A DNA stretch of 64,000 nucleotides from Deltaproteobacteria bacterium (GCA_030018495.1 JASEFS010000004.1:1-64000), one strand, 5' to 3'; positions 54,301 through 61,647 are shown, counted from the stretch's first letter. Notes: generated by a model not told the origin, from the sequence alone. Program-made: numbers and translations.

Positions 54301-54388
54301 GATCCAGGGCGGCCTGCATCCCGGCGATGCCGCCTCCGACCACCATCACGGCTCCTACCGGTTGGTTCTTGCCTGTTTTCGCTGCCAT
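51305..54388 (-). CDS. hdrA: Selenocysteine-containing double HdrA (heterodisulfide reductase subunit A-like)
   Basis: 1027 residues if the in-frame TGA at 54196-54194 is read as selenocysteine (residue 65); start ATG after AGGTGA. Module 1: FAD fold ([10 protein letters not shown]), the HdrA motif [15 protein letters not shown], ferredoxin Cys (C-I-A-C-G-V-C) and C-V-G-S-R...C-S-A-V-C-C for the non-canonical cluster. Module 2 (from about residue 460): the CHCG N-domain (G-V-F-V-C-H-C-G), a second FAD fold, a second C-S-R-V-C-C, and two C-terminal [4Fe-4S] motifs. HdrA carries the bifurcating flavin in characterised complexes. Homology continues without a gap across the TGA and a SECIS hairpin follows, so it is not a broken gene. 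No hdrB/hdrC is nearby. Confidence 0.93.
54160..54196 (-). promoter_or_regulatory. Bacterial SECIS element with UGA codon of hdrA
   Basis: After the TGA (54196-54194) come 14 bases and then a 7-bp stem GCTGGTC/GGCCGGC (two G:U pairs) at 54179-54173/54166-54160, enclosing the loop GAGGTC. The loop contains the G-G-U that SelB-recognised bacterial SECIS loops need (E. coli fdhF has AGGUCU), and the distance lies within the known range. Confidence 0.88.
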
Positions 54389-54481
54389 ATCGGTCACCTG
54401 TCTTCAATTATTTCCATACATTAATTTATTCAAATCTTGTGAAATAATCAACAAAAAACAACGGCATACGTCCTCTTCCGA

Positions 54482-54511
54482 TTTATAGAACACCCCGGTT
54501 ATTGGCGTCAA
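54482..54511 (-). promoter_or_regulatory. Sigma-70 promoter of the hdrA-mvhD operon
   Basis: Minus strand: TTGACG, 18-base spacer, TATAAA. The -10 is 94 bases upstream of the hdrA start. Confidence 0.65.
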
Positions 54512-54660
54512 GAAAAAATAAAACAGCCCCCACCCGGCGGGTAGTCTCTTGCTTGCCTGTCGCCGGGTTGTGCATCGCCGCTTCCGGGTGCTCTTCAGTC
54601 CATGTCTTTGAAACTCACTCGAAATACGCAGTAAATTTGCTTTTTCATTCAACAATTAAG

Positions 54661-54688
54661 TTGACATTCGGCGTATCGCCATTATACT
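54661..54688 (+). promoter_or_regulatory. Sigma-70 promoter of the small exported protein
   Basis: TTGACA, 16-base spacer, TATACT: perfect -35 and five of six at -10. Start of transcription should fall near 54695, giving an about 80-base leader. With the opposite promoter at 54482-54511 it occupies the 385-base divergent gap, in which I see no gene. Confidence 0.8.
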
Positions 54689-54773
54689 GAGTATAGTTTT
54701 CAATGGATGGTCGGCTTTTTCGGTACATCCCCAGGGGGGGAAGCCGGGTACAAATTAAAAAAGGAGGATGGGT

Positions 54774-55094
54774 ATGCGGTCGAAATTGGTAGTAGGTTTG
54801 ATACTGGCAGTAGTTGCAGTAATGTTAATCGCCTCCGGCGCCATGGCGCAAAAGCTTCTGTGCGTCTCCAAAAAGGAGCTTAAGGGCGAAGAAACCGTGG
54901 CTTCATGTCTGGCCAAAGGCGAGCGTTTCGCAATCGTTGACCAGTTTGGCATCGTCCGTATCTTGACCCCTGAAGAAGTAGAACTGACCAAGGCTTTTAA
55001 TCCCAAGGCCTTTGAAATGCGGGCCTTCGGACTCCAGTACGAGAAACTGGCTCCCAGAATCGAGCCGCTGCCGGTGCCCAAGGAAGCCCAGTAA
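54774..55094 (+). CDS. Small exported unknown protein (106 aa)
   Basis: 106 residues. The ATG at 54774 has GGAGG six bases upstream; an ATG six bases earlier would abut that site and is unlikely. A signal peptide (V-V-G-L-I-L-A-V-V-A-V-M-L-I-A-S-G-A-M-A) is cleaved before Q-K. The mature part is about 80 residues with two Cys (L-L-C-V-S and A-S-C-L-A) and a Pro/Glu-rich end. No family is recognised. A strong promoter, good ribosome site and terminator make it an independent, probably highly expressed gene. Confidence 0.8.
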   Translation: MRSKLVVGLILAVVAVMLIASGAMAQKLLCVSKKELKGEETVASCLAKGERFAIVDQFGIVRILTPEEVELTKAFNPKAFEMRAFGLQYEKLAPRIEPLPVPKEAQ

Positions 55095-55132
55095 CTCGGA
55101 AACTTAAGAATTTTGCCAGCCATGCTGGAGGA

Positions 55133-55163
55133 GCCCTCAAAGCCTGCTTTGAGGGCTTTTTTT
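55133..55163 (+). terminator. Rho-independent terminator of the small exported protein
   Basis: Perfect 10-bp stem GCCCTCAAAG/CTTTGAGGGC, 4-base loop, then seven T. Confidence 0.95.
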
Positions 55164-55218
55164 CTACATTTCCGCTCCTCCCTCCAGAGGCTCCAGTTAC
55201 AATTTAAGGAAGTAAGAC

Positions 55219-55950
55219 ATGTCCATGTTGCAAGTCAAGGACCTATGGGTCGATATTGAGGATAAGACGGTACTGAAGGGGATTAATTTGGAGATTCCCT
55301 ATGGTGAAACGCATATCCTCTTCGGCAAGAACGGCTCGGGCAAATCCACGCTGCTCATGACCATCATGGGTTTTGCCCGTTACCGCGTCAGGCAGGGAAC
55401 TATTTATTTTCAGGGGCGGGACATCACCCATGCCCCCACTTCCGAAAGGGCCCGGTTGGGATTGGGATTGGCCTTTCAGCGCCCTCCCACCATCCGCGGG
55501 GTGAAGACCGCCGACATTTTGCGAGCGTGTGCCGGTGACCGCGTCTCGTACCAGGCGTTGGCCGCGGCTTATGATTTCACTCCGTTTCTGGAAAGAGAAA
55601 TAAATTACGGTTTTTCCGGGGGTGAAATCAAACGCTCCGAACTGCTGCAACTGCTGGCGCAGGATCCGGCCCTGGTGATGCTGGACGAACCGGAGTCCGG
55701 CGTGGACATGGAAAATCTCCAGGTGGTCGGAGAGATTATCGGCAAGCTGCTGCAAAAAGACCGGCGCCGGCCACGTCGGGAAAAATCCGGTTTGATCATT
55801 ACTCATACCGGTTTCATTCTGGATTATGTCAATGCGGACACCGGCTATATCATGATGGACGGCCGGTTGCTGTGCTCCGGCAACCCCCGGGAAATTTTGG
55901 ACCACATCAAAAAATTCGGCTATGTGGAGTGTGAAAAATGCGGCAGGTAA
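55219..55950 (+). CDS. SufC-like ATPase of a minimal Suf (SMS-type) system
   Basis: 243 residues, cytosolic ABC ATPase of the SufC type. Walker A G-K-N-G-S-G-K-S-T at residues about 36-44, Q-loop F-Q-R-P, signature F-S-G-G-E-I-K-R, Walker B V-M-L-D-E-P-E-S-G-V-D and a switch His in I-T-H-T. The D-E-P-E-S-G-V-D form is characteristic of SufC rather than of transporters. It overlaps the next gene, a SufB/D-like protein, by 13 bases. No sufA, sufS or sufE follows, which matches the two-gene SMS (SmsCB) systems described for archaea and anaerobic bacteria. Confidence 0.9.
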   Translation: MSMLQVKDLWVDIEDKTVLKGINLEIPYGETHILFGKNGSGKSTLLMTIMGFARYRVRQGTIYFQGRDITHAPTSERARLGLGLAFQRPPTIRGVKTADILRACAGDRVSYQALAAAYDFTPFLEREINYGFSGGEIKRSELLQLLAQDPALVMLDEPESGVDMENLQVVGEIIGKLLQKDRRRPRREKSGLIITHTGFILDYVNADTGYIMMDGRLLCSGNPREILDHIKKFGYVECEKCGR

Positions 55951-57149
55951 GGGAGCGGGCCGAAAAAAGCCGCCACAAACCGGCCGCCTTGGGGCCGGAC
56001 CTCGACCTGGAGGCCTTTTCCCGCGTGGGCAGTACCCCGAAGTATGATCCGGACTATCGGGGATTTACCCCAGAAGAACGGGACCGCCTTCTCAAAGCCG
56101 GCATTGAACTCACGGACCAGGAGCATGCCGGCACCTTTTTCCAGGCTGACGCCGCGGTGGTGCACTGTCGGGGCAACCAGCCGGGCGTGGAAGTAAAAAC
56201 GATCGTGGAGGCGCTGCAGGAATATGATTGGCTGCCGGACCTTCTCTGGAGCCTGGTGGCGGTGGATGCCGACAAATACACCGCCAGGGCCGAACTTGCC
56301 CTGGATAACGGCTATTTCATCCGGGCCTTGCCAGGGGCGGTGCTCAAAGAGCCGGTGGAATCCTGCCTCTATCTCCGCACCGACCGCTTCTCTCAGCACG
56401 TCCACAACGTGGTCATCGTGGAGCCTGGAGCCGATTTGAATGTCATCACCGGCTGCACTACTCACCCGGCGGTGACCTCCGGACTGCACATCGGCGTGTC
56501 GGAATTTTTCGTCCGCCAAGGCGGGCGGCTCACTTTCACCATGATTCACAACTGGGGCGAAGACGTCCATGTGCGGCCCCGCACCGGCGTTTTGGTTGAG
56601 GAGAACGGCCAATATATTTCCAACTACATTCTTCTCAAACCTGTGAAGACGGTGCAGATGTATCCCACCGTGACCCTGGCCGGTGAGGGTGCCGTAGCCC
56701 GCCTGCAGTCAATCATCATCGCCCATCCGGGCTCCGAGCTCGACATAGGGGGGCGCGTCATCCTCCAGGCGCCCTACACCAGGGCCGAGGTTATCGCCCG
56801 AAGTATCACCACCGGCGGCGATTCCATAGCCCGGGGCCATCTCATCGGCTTGGCGCCGGAGATCAAGGCCCATCTGGAATGCCGGGGGCTCATTCTTTCG
56901 GAAAAGGGGCGGATGTATGCCGTCCCTGAACTGGAGGGCCGGGTGGCCGGGGTGGACATGTCCCACGAAGCCGCGGTGGGCCGCATTGCCCAGGAAGAAA
57001 TTGAATACCTCATGGCCCGAGGGCTGGACGAGGATGAGGCGGTCTCCACCATCGTGCGGGGCTTTCTTTCCGTCAAGATCGAGGGACTGCCCCCTGCTTT
57101 GGAAGACGAACTGGAGGCAGCCATCCAGGAGAGCGGCAAGGGCATGTGA
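55938..57149 (+). CDS. SufB/SufD-like scaffold of a minimal Suf (SMS-type) system
   Basis: 403 residues. The C-terminal beta-helix region has the SufB/D blocks R-S-I-T-T-G-G-D-S-I-A-R-G-H, A-H-L-E-C-R-G-L-I-L and V-D-M-S-H-E-A-A-V-G-R-I, where Cys and His lie at positions used in Fe-S assembly by SufBD. The C-terminal R-G-L-D-E-D-E-A-x-x-x-I-V-R-G-F-L is standard. The sequence is shorter than E. coli SufB (495) and lacks its N-terminal extension. It would form a homodimeric scaffold with the SufC-like ATPase to supply Fe-S clusters, of which this organism needs many (for example HdrA, MvhD and QueE). Confidence 0.9.
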   Translation: MRQVRERAEKSRHKPAALGPDLDLEAFSRVGSTPKYDPDYRGFTPEERDRLLKAGIELTDQEHAGTFFQADAAVVHCRGNQPGVEVKTIVEALQEYDWLPDLLWSLVAVDADKYTARAELALDNGYFIRALPGAVLKEPVESCLYLRTDRFSQHVHNVVIVEPGADLNVITGCTTHPAVTSGLHIGVSEFFVRQGGRLTFTMIHNWGEDVHVRPRTGVLVEENGQYISNYILLKPVKTVQMYPTVTLAGEGAVARLQSIIIAHPGSELDIGGRVILQAPYTRAEVIARSITTGGDSIARGHLIGLAPEIKAHLECRGLILSEKGRMYAVPELEGRVAGVDMSHEAAVGRIAQEEIEYLMARGLDEDEAVSTIVRGFLSVKIEGLPPALEDELEAAIQESGKGM

Positions 57150-57351
57150 GAAGCAGGGGCCAGAGGTCAGGGGCACTTTCACGGATCAAAGCTACTGGAA
57201 GATAATTCAAAGCCCCTCGATTCTTACACCCCCAAATGGGAGAGAGGAGCGAAAGAAGTCGAACCTTCAGCCGTGCAGCCTGCGGACTGGCTGCTTCGGC
57301 TGCTGCCGGGAAGCGAAGTTTTTAAACAACCCTTAATTCAGGCGGCTTTCT

Positions 57352-57391
57352 CCTCTCCCCTCTGGGGAGAGGGCAGGGTGAGGGGAGAGGA
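57352..57391. repeat. CTCTCCCC-TCT-GGGGAGAG hairpin repeat
   Basis: Perfect 8-bp stem with a 3-base loop, followed by GGCAGGGTGAGGGGAGAGG, a pattern typical of dispersed intergenic repeats. It lies in the gap after the SufB-like gene. Confidence 0.6.
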
Positions 57392-57413
57392 AATGACCGG
57401 CAATGGGTGGTAA

Positions 57414-57806
57414 TCACTCATCGCCGTCTTTCACCGGCACAAAGAGGTTGTCCCAGCCCTGGCGGCGGGTGAGACCCCCGGCATGGTTCATCAGGCTGGT
57501 CAGAAACCACTGCTGGCGGCCGTCCGGGCGGGTAAGGAGCTGAAAGCGGGCCTCATAAAGCAGCGGCTTCACCTCAGGATGCGCAGGACTGGCGATCAGC
57601 ACAAAGCCCACCAGGGTGCCCGTGCCGGTCTCGTGCACGCCATAAAATTCCTCCACCTTGCAAAATTGAGGGTTCCACCGATCCAAGGCGCGCCTGGCGT
57701 TCTTTATATCCAGCGGCAACTTCTCCTGAGGCGGCATGGCACAGCCCACCGCCATGATCACGAAGACAACCAGAAAAAATTTTGCCATCCGGCCTACTGT
57801 CTTCAT
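57414..57806 (-). CDS. Small lipoprotein, unknown function
   Basis: 130 residues. The signal peptide ends in the lipobox M-A-V-G-C (Cys about residue 22), giving a predicted lipoprotein. The mature part has a short R-R-A-L-D-R-W-N-P-Q-F-C segment and a beta-rich remainder; no family is recognised. AAGGAG is well placed upstream of the start. No clear operon partner: the next minus-strand gene upstream is the SPFH protein, about 250 bases away. Confidence 0.72.
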   Translation of the reverse strand: MKTVGRMAKFFLVVFVIMAVGCAMPPQEKLPLDIKNARRALDRWNPQFCKVEEFYGVHETGTGTLVGFVLIASPAHPEVKPLLYEARFQLLTRPDGRQQWFLTSLMNHAGGLTRRQGWDNLFVPVKDGDE

Positions 57807-57902
57807 AATCCCTTTCTCCTTATTGTCCCTGCCTCGCTATCCAACAGCCACTTGCGAAAAGTTCCATACGCAGCCTCGAGGATAACCCGGACCCTGAACA
57901 CC

Positions 57903-57931
57903 GGAGGGAGCGAAAGCGACGCGCATCCCTC
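57903..57931. repeat. GAGGGA...TCCCTC hairpin repeat, related to 40577-40602
   Basis: 6-bp stem around GCGAAAGCGACGCGCA. It shares the GCGAA...GCGCATCCC core with the element upstream of flgF. Confidence 0.5.
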
Positions 57932-58051
57932 TGAGGCATAAAATGACACGGGGAAGAGCCCTTGTGCACCATAACTCTTCATGGCTTCGACGGAGCCGAA
58001 GGCTCATGAACCGACTGCTTTCTTTTTTCCGAAACGGCTTTCCAGCATCGC

Positions 58052-58921
58052 CTATCTGCTTTCCGGTCCGGTATTCAGGATCAGGGGCAGACCGTCCCTG
58101 CCGCCGACAATGACTACTTTGGCGTTGCTTGAAGTAGCCAGCTTTTCGGTGGCCTCAATCCCCTTCCAGCGCAGGAGCTGGTCGGATATGCCTTGCGAAA
58201 CGATGCGCTGGAAGTCCTGAATTCCCTGGGCCTCCACGCGCTTGCGCTCGGCCTCCTGCCTTTCCTTGTCCAGAATAAAGCGCATGCGCTGGGCTTCCTG
58301 ATCCGCGGCCAGCTTGGCGTTGATGGCCTCCTCGATGGATTTGGGCAACTGCATGCGTCGCAGCAGGATCTTTTCCACTTCCACGCCGCGCTTGCGCAAA
58401 TCGCCGGCCAGGTCTTCGAAAATCTGATTGGCTATCAAATCCCGGCTGGAGGTGTACAGGTCTTTGGCTTCATGGCGCACCGTAATGCCCCGGATGGCCG
58501 AACGGAATTGCGGCTTCACTACGATTTCATCATATCTTGGGCCGATTTGGCGGTAGACCTTGTCCGCTTCCTCGGGCATGAGATGATAAAGGCAGGAAAC
58601 TTCCAGGACCACATTCAGGCCCTCTTTGGAAGGCGATTCCGCGTGTTCGAAAACCTCCTGGGTGCGCACATTCATAAGCTGCATGGAAACCAGCGGATTG
58701 ACGAAGTGAAGGCCCTCGGGGATGGCGCCGTATACCTTGCCGAACAGGATTAGCACCCCCACGTTGCCGGGCGGCACGATTTTTACCATGGACAGGGCCA
58801 AAAAGATCAGGACCACCGGAATGGCCAGCCACCATCGCAGGTATTGCCGCAGTTCGGGAAATTTTTGCCCCAAGACCGCCAGGGCAATAATGATAAAAAT
58901 TCCCAGTAGAATCAAACTCAT
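58052..58921 (-). CDS. SPFH/Band 7 (prohibitin-like) membrane protein
   Basis: 289 residues. Two N-terminal hydrophobic helices (about 2-16 and 27-47) are followed by the SPFH domain, starting V-P-P-G-N-V-G-V-L-I-L-F-G-K-V and containing R-S-A-I-R-G-I-T-V-R-H-E-A-K-D-L-Y. A charged helix rich in Glu/Arg (Q-E-A-E-R-K-R-V-E-A-Q-G) is typical of the flotillin/prohibitin coiled coil. SPFH proteins form large cages that organise membrane quality control. The ATG at 58921 has AGGAG upstream; the open frame continues farther but with unlikely composition. Confidence 0.9.
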   Translation of the reverse strand: MSLILLGIFIIIALAVLGQKFPELRQYLRWWLAIPVVLIFLALSMVKIVPPGNVGVLILFGKVYGAIPEGLHFVNPLVSMQLMNVRTQEVFEHAESPSKEGLNVVLEVSCLYHLMPEEADKVYRQIGPRYDEIVVKPQFRSAIRGITVRHEAKDLYTSSRDLIANQIFEDLAGDLRKRGVEVEKILLRRMQLPKSIEEAINAKLAADQEAQRMRFILDKERQEAERKRVEAQGIQDFQRIVSQGISDQLLRWKGIEATEKLATSSNAKVVIVGGRDGLPLILNTGPESR

Positions 58922-59097
58922 AAAACTTCTCCTGAAAGCGGATTCGTTGTCCCCGACAGGATACCGAAAAGACCGGCAATTTGCCAGGGTAAAGAAAGCC
59001 GCGGCGGCATGGCTTTCCGGCTCATTTCTTGCAAAATTTATCGGCTGAACAGAGATAGCCCTTGAGCTTAGGCGTTCATCTTGATAGCGGGGCGGAT

Positions 59098-59757
59098 ATG
59101 AAACGGCGGAGAAGATTTTTGGCCGGGCTGACCCTGGCGGCTTCGGTATGCGGCTGCACCTCGGTGCCGGGTGGTGACTGGTGGCAAACGGACGCCTTCC
59201 CGGCCCCTTCTTTGAATCCCCCTTTTCTGGCCGACCCCCTGGTGGCAGCCCAGGAAAAAATTTACCTGCAGCCTCCTTCTCCATATTATACGGCCAGAGC
59301 CGGGGTCTTTTATTTCCGCAGCACCTCCCAATTGGCGGATGCGGGGCAGGCCCTCACCCGGATTTTTCACCGCCAGCTTCTGGAAAAGCGGCCATTTCTG
59401 GAGGCGTTTCTGGTTCCTGAACCTTATGCTTCCATCAGCGAAGCTTCGGAGAAAGGCCGGGCTCGCGGCCTGGACGTGGTAGTCCTGGGCGAAGTCCCCT
59501 ATTTCCTGGACGGCGGCGGGTTGGGCAAATCCGGCCTGCAGGTCAATCTCAAGGTGGTGGAGGTCAAAACCGGCCGTCTGCTCTGGGAGATCACCGACGC
59601 AGCCAGCGCAGCTCAGCGCCCCCTGGTGGACCTGTGGGTCACCGAGACCCGACCCCGCCCCACCCCTTCCATCTATGCTCTGGCAGAAAGCCTGGCCGCG
59701 CGTATGTGCGAAACCCTCAAGAACGGCTCATATGCAGCAAGTACTGCAAAACGCTGA
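59098..59757 (+). CDS. Lipoprotein, unknown function (219 aa)
   Basis: 219 residues, start at M-K-R-R-R-R-F. A twin-arginine-like basic start precedes a hydrophobic stretch and the lipobox-like S-V-C-G-C. The body has a repeated beta-alpha pattern (V-V-V-L-G-E-V-P-Y, N-L-K-V-V-E-V-K-T-G-R-L-L-W-E) that resembles the CsgG/LpoB/GNA1162-type domain of envelope lipoproteins. That likeness is by eye only. The upstream SPFH gene is divergent; the 3' end is followed by a convergent gene. Confidence 0.7.
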   Translation: MKRRRRFLAGLTLAASVCGCTSVPGGDWWQTDAFPAPSLNPPFLADPLVAAQEKIYLQPPSPYYTARAGVFYFRSTSQLADAGQALTRIFHRQLLEKRPFLEAFLVPEPYASISEASEKGRARGLDVVVLGEVPYFLDGGGLGKSGLQVNLKVVEVKTGRLLWEITDAASAAQRPLVDLWVTETRPRPTPSIYALAESLAARMCETLKNGSYAASTAKR

Positions 59758-59852
59758 ATTCCCAGTCCATGTCTATTGGGATTTTTGGCTAGGGGCGGTT
59801 CACAAACCGTCCAAACAGAGAAATTTACCGTTTCCAAAGACGACCTACAGGG

Positions 59853-60473
59853 CTATTTCAGGAGCGAGCTGCGGGAGCGTCCGACATTGGCGAACACCGC
59901 CTGAAAATCCCGGTAAAGCCGCTTGTTGTCCTTAACCCGGTGGCACTTTTTTAGATAGGTTTGCGGGTCGGGATTTTCTGCCAGAATATCTATGCCCTGC
60001 CAGCGGTCCGGACGGGGATAGGCATAGTAGGGGTACTCTTTGGGGATGCCGCGCACGAACACCACCTGAGGCGCCACCCACTCCAGCCGGGCCAGGTACA
60101 CCCGGTGCATGCCGTCATTGATGAGAAGCGCCACCGTACCGTCAGCTTCGATGGACTCCTCGACAATAGGAGGATAAACGTCATAGGTGGCTTCGCTGCC
60201 GTCCTCTTCCCGGACCGTATACGTCACATAGCCGTCCAGGCGAAATAAATCCACCCCATGAGCGGCCAAGCCCCAGCGCAAATTCTGCACTTTGCGCAGT
60301 TCCGCCAGCCAGATGTAATTCTGGGGCGGGTTAAGAGAGTCGGTATGAATGCATTCCAGGGTGATCAGCGCGGTCTCGTAGATCAAAATATTCGGCTGAT
60401 TGAGCAGCGGGACCCGGCGCAGCTTGCTGATAAGCTCCTGAATTGAATGGCGTTCTATAGCAATGATGTCCAT
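59853..60473 (-). CDS. Unknown protein with ParB/sulfiredoxin-like N-D-G-x-H-R motif
   Basis: 206 residues, not recognised. Around residue 145 the sequence L-L-I-N-D-G-M-H-R-V-Y-L-A-R-L recalls the D-G-x-H-R box of the ParB/sulfiredoxin superfamily. The rest includes Y-V-T-Y-T-V-R-E-E-D-G and a P-K-E-Y-P-Y-Y-A-Y-P segment. It may be a small ParB-fold nuclease or ATP-binding protein, but the match is a single short motif. No ribosome site is strong. It stands alone. Confidence 0.55.
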   Translation of the reverse strand: MDIIAIERHSIQELISKLRRVPLLNQPNILIYETALITLECIHTDSLNPPQNYIWLAELRKVQNLRWGLAAHGVDLFRLDGYVTYTVREEDGSEATYDVYPPIVEESIEADGTVALLINDGMHRVYLARLEWVAPQVVFVRGIPKEYPYYAYPRPDRWQGIDILAENPDPQTYLKKCHRVKDNKRLYRDFQAVFANVGRSRSSLLK

Positions 60474-60602
60474 TTACCGGAACAATCTCCATCATTAATA
60501 TCCATAATCTGAACCGATATCCTGATGGCGCATGATAGCATCAACCGAGCAGGTTAGGTAAAGAAAAAGTGGGCGAGCGGCGCCATCCCTTAACCTTCCG
60601 CC

Positions 60603-60626
60603 AAAAAAAAGCACGGTCAACCGTGC
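60603..60626 (-). terminator. Rho-independent terminator of the endonuclease III-like operon
   Basis: 6-bp stem GCACGG/CCGTGC with a 4-base loop; read on the minus strand it is followed by eight T. It lies about 90 bases after the stop of the 85-aa gene. Confidence 0.85.
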
Positions 60627-60718
60627 CCTGTAAGCAAATAACCAAAGTGAGGATTTCTATCTTCCAGTTCGGGGGAAGGACCGGGGACCGCAGATTACCT
60701 CCCCTCAAATATATTAAC

Positions 60719-60976
60719 TTAGCACCTCCCCCTTAAAAAGCGGCTGGGGGGGCCCAGCAGAAAAGGCCCGAACCAGTCCTGGATGATAAAGCCCCGGGAT
60801 GGTTCCGAGCGGCTGTACGCCTCATCTCCCGGGTCTCCATCATCCCCCAGCAGGTAAATGCAGGTCTCCGCCAGGCCGTCCTCATGAGGGGCGCCGGCCA
60901 TCCACATCGCCAGCTCTCTTTCCGTGCCGATATATGCCATGGTCTTTTTCCTGGATGAATCATATGCAACATTCAT
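60719..60976 (-). CDS. Small unknown protein coupled to the endonuclease III-like gene
   Basis: 85 residues from an ATG that overlaps the upstream stop (ATGA), or 73 from M-A-Y-I-G at 60940, which has AGGA upstream. The sequence is acidic in the centre (L-L-G-D-D-G-D-P-G-D-E) and ends in R-F-L-R-G-R-C. No motif is recognised. Overlap with the DNA-repair gene and the shared terminator suggest co-expression. Confidence 0.55.
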   Translation of the reverse strand: MNVAYDSSRKKTMAYIGTERELAMWMAGAPHEDGLAETCIYLLGDDGDPGDEAYSRSEPSRGFIIQDWFGPFLLGPPSRFLRGRC

Positions 60977-61647
60977 TCCACAATTGCCGGCCCGCTTCCG
61001 TCAGGCCAGCCGAACAAAGGACAATCGGAGCATTTTGGCCGGGGCCGGCAGAATTCCTTGCCCACACGCACCAACAGGGCATGGTATTCCTGGAATAACT
61101 CGACATCCGCCGGCAGATGCTCCATGAACACCTGCCGCAATTCATCATATGATAACGGGTTTTCCACCAGACCATGACGGCTTAATATGCGAAAAGTATA
61201 GGCATCCACCACGAAACTCGGCTTGTGCAGGGCATACAGGAGTATGCTGTCAGCGGTCTCCGGGCCGATCCCCTTGACAGCCAAGAGTTCGGCGCGCAAA
61301 GCCCCTAGATCTTCAGCGGCCATGGAGGCCATGGAATCATGGTGCCGCTGGGCAAAAAAGGCCAGAAAATTTTTCACTCTGGCAGCCTTGATGTTGTAAT
61401 ACCCCGCCGGCCTGAGGCGCCGAGCCAACTCCGCGTCCGGCATTTTTCGCAAAATCACGGCATCCAGGGCGCCTTCGAGTTTCAAGTTATCGATTACTCG
61501 GGCTACATTCTGCCAATTGGTATTTTGAGTCAGGATAGCTCCCAGGGCCACCTCGAAGGGAGTCTCCCCCGGCCACCATCCCTGAGGGCCAAATCTGTCC
61601 CATAGTTTTTCATAAAGTTCGTGCAACAACTTGCGCATACGTGCCAT
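60973..61647 (-). CDS. Endonuclease III-like DNA glycosylase (MagIII-type)
   Basis: 224 residues. The HhH-GPD fold is clear: G-A-I-L-T-Q-N-T-N-W near the N-terminus, the hairpin L-A-V-K-G-I-G-P-E-T-A-D-S-I-L, and the catalytic Asp in F-V-V-D-A-Y-T-F. The Lys that gives endonuclease III its lyase activity is replaced (G-I-G-P-E-T-A), as in H. pylori MagIII, so it is probably a monofunctional glycosylase for alkylated bases. Of the usual four Fe-S Cys only three are evident (C-R-P-R-P-K-C-S-D-C), so cluster binding is uncertain. Confidence 0.85.
   Translation of the reverse strand: MARMRKLLHELYEKLWDRFGPQGWWPGETPFEVALGAILTQNTNWQNVARVIDNLKLEGALDAVILRKMPDAELARRLRPAGYYNIKAARVKNFLAFFAQRHHDSMASMAAEDLGALRAELLAVKGIGPETADSILLYALHKPSFVVDAYTFRILSRHGLVENPLSYDELRQVFMEHLPADVELFQEYHALLVRVGKEFCRPRPKCSDCPLFGWPDGSGPAIVE

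Noticed and set aside
54085-54397. hdrA being a broken gene with a premature stop
   Set aside because: Homology is uninterrupted across TGA, the residue position is that of a conserved Cys/Sec in HdrA, and a SECIS hairpin follows at the right distance.
54404-54655. Possible 83-residue gene in the hdr promoter region
   Set aside because: No ribosome site, odd composition (C-T-T-R-R-Q), and it overlaps the -35/-10 elements of the hdr promoter.
58922-59284. N-terminal extension of the SPFH protein by about 121 residues
   Set aside because: Pro/Arg/Ser-rich composition unlike the protein; a good ribosome site precedes the internal ATG at 58921, which gives the normal membrane start.
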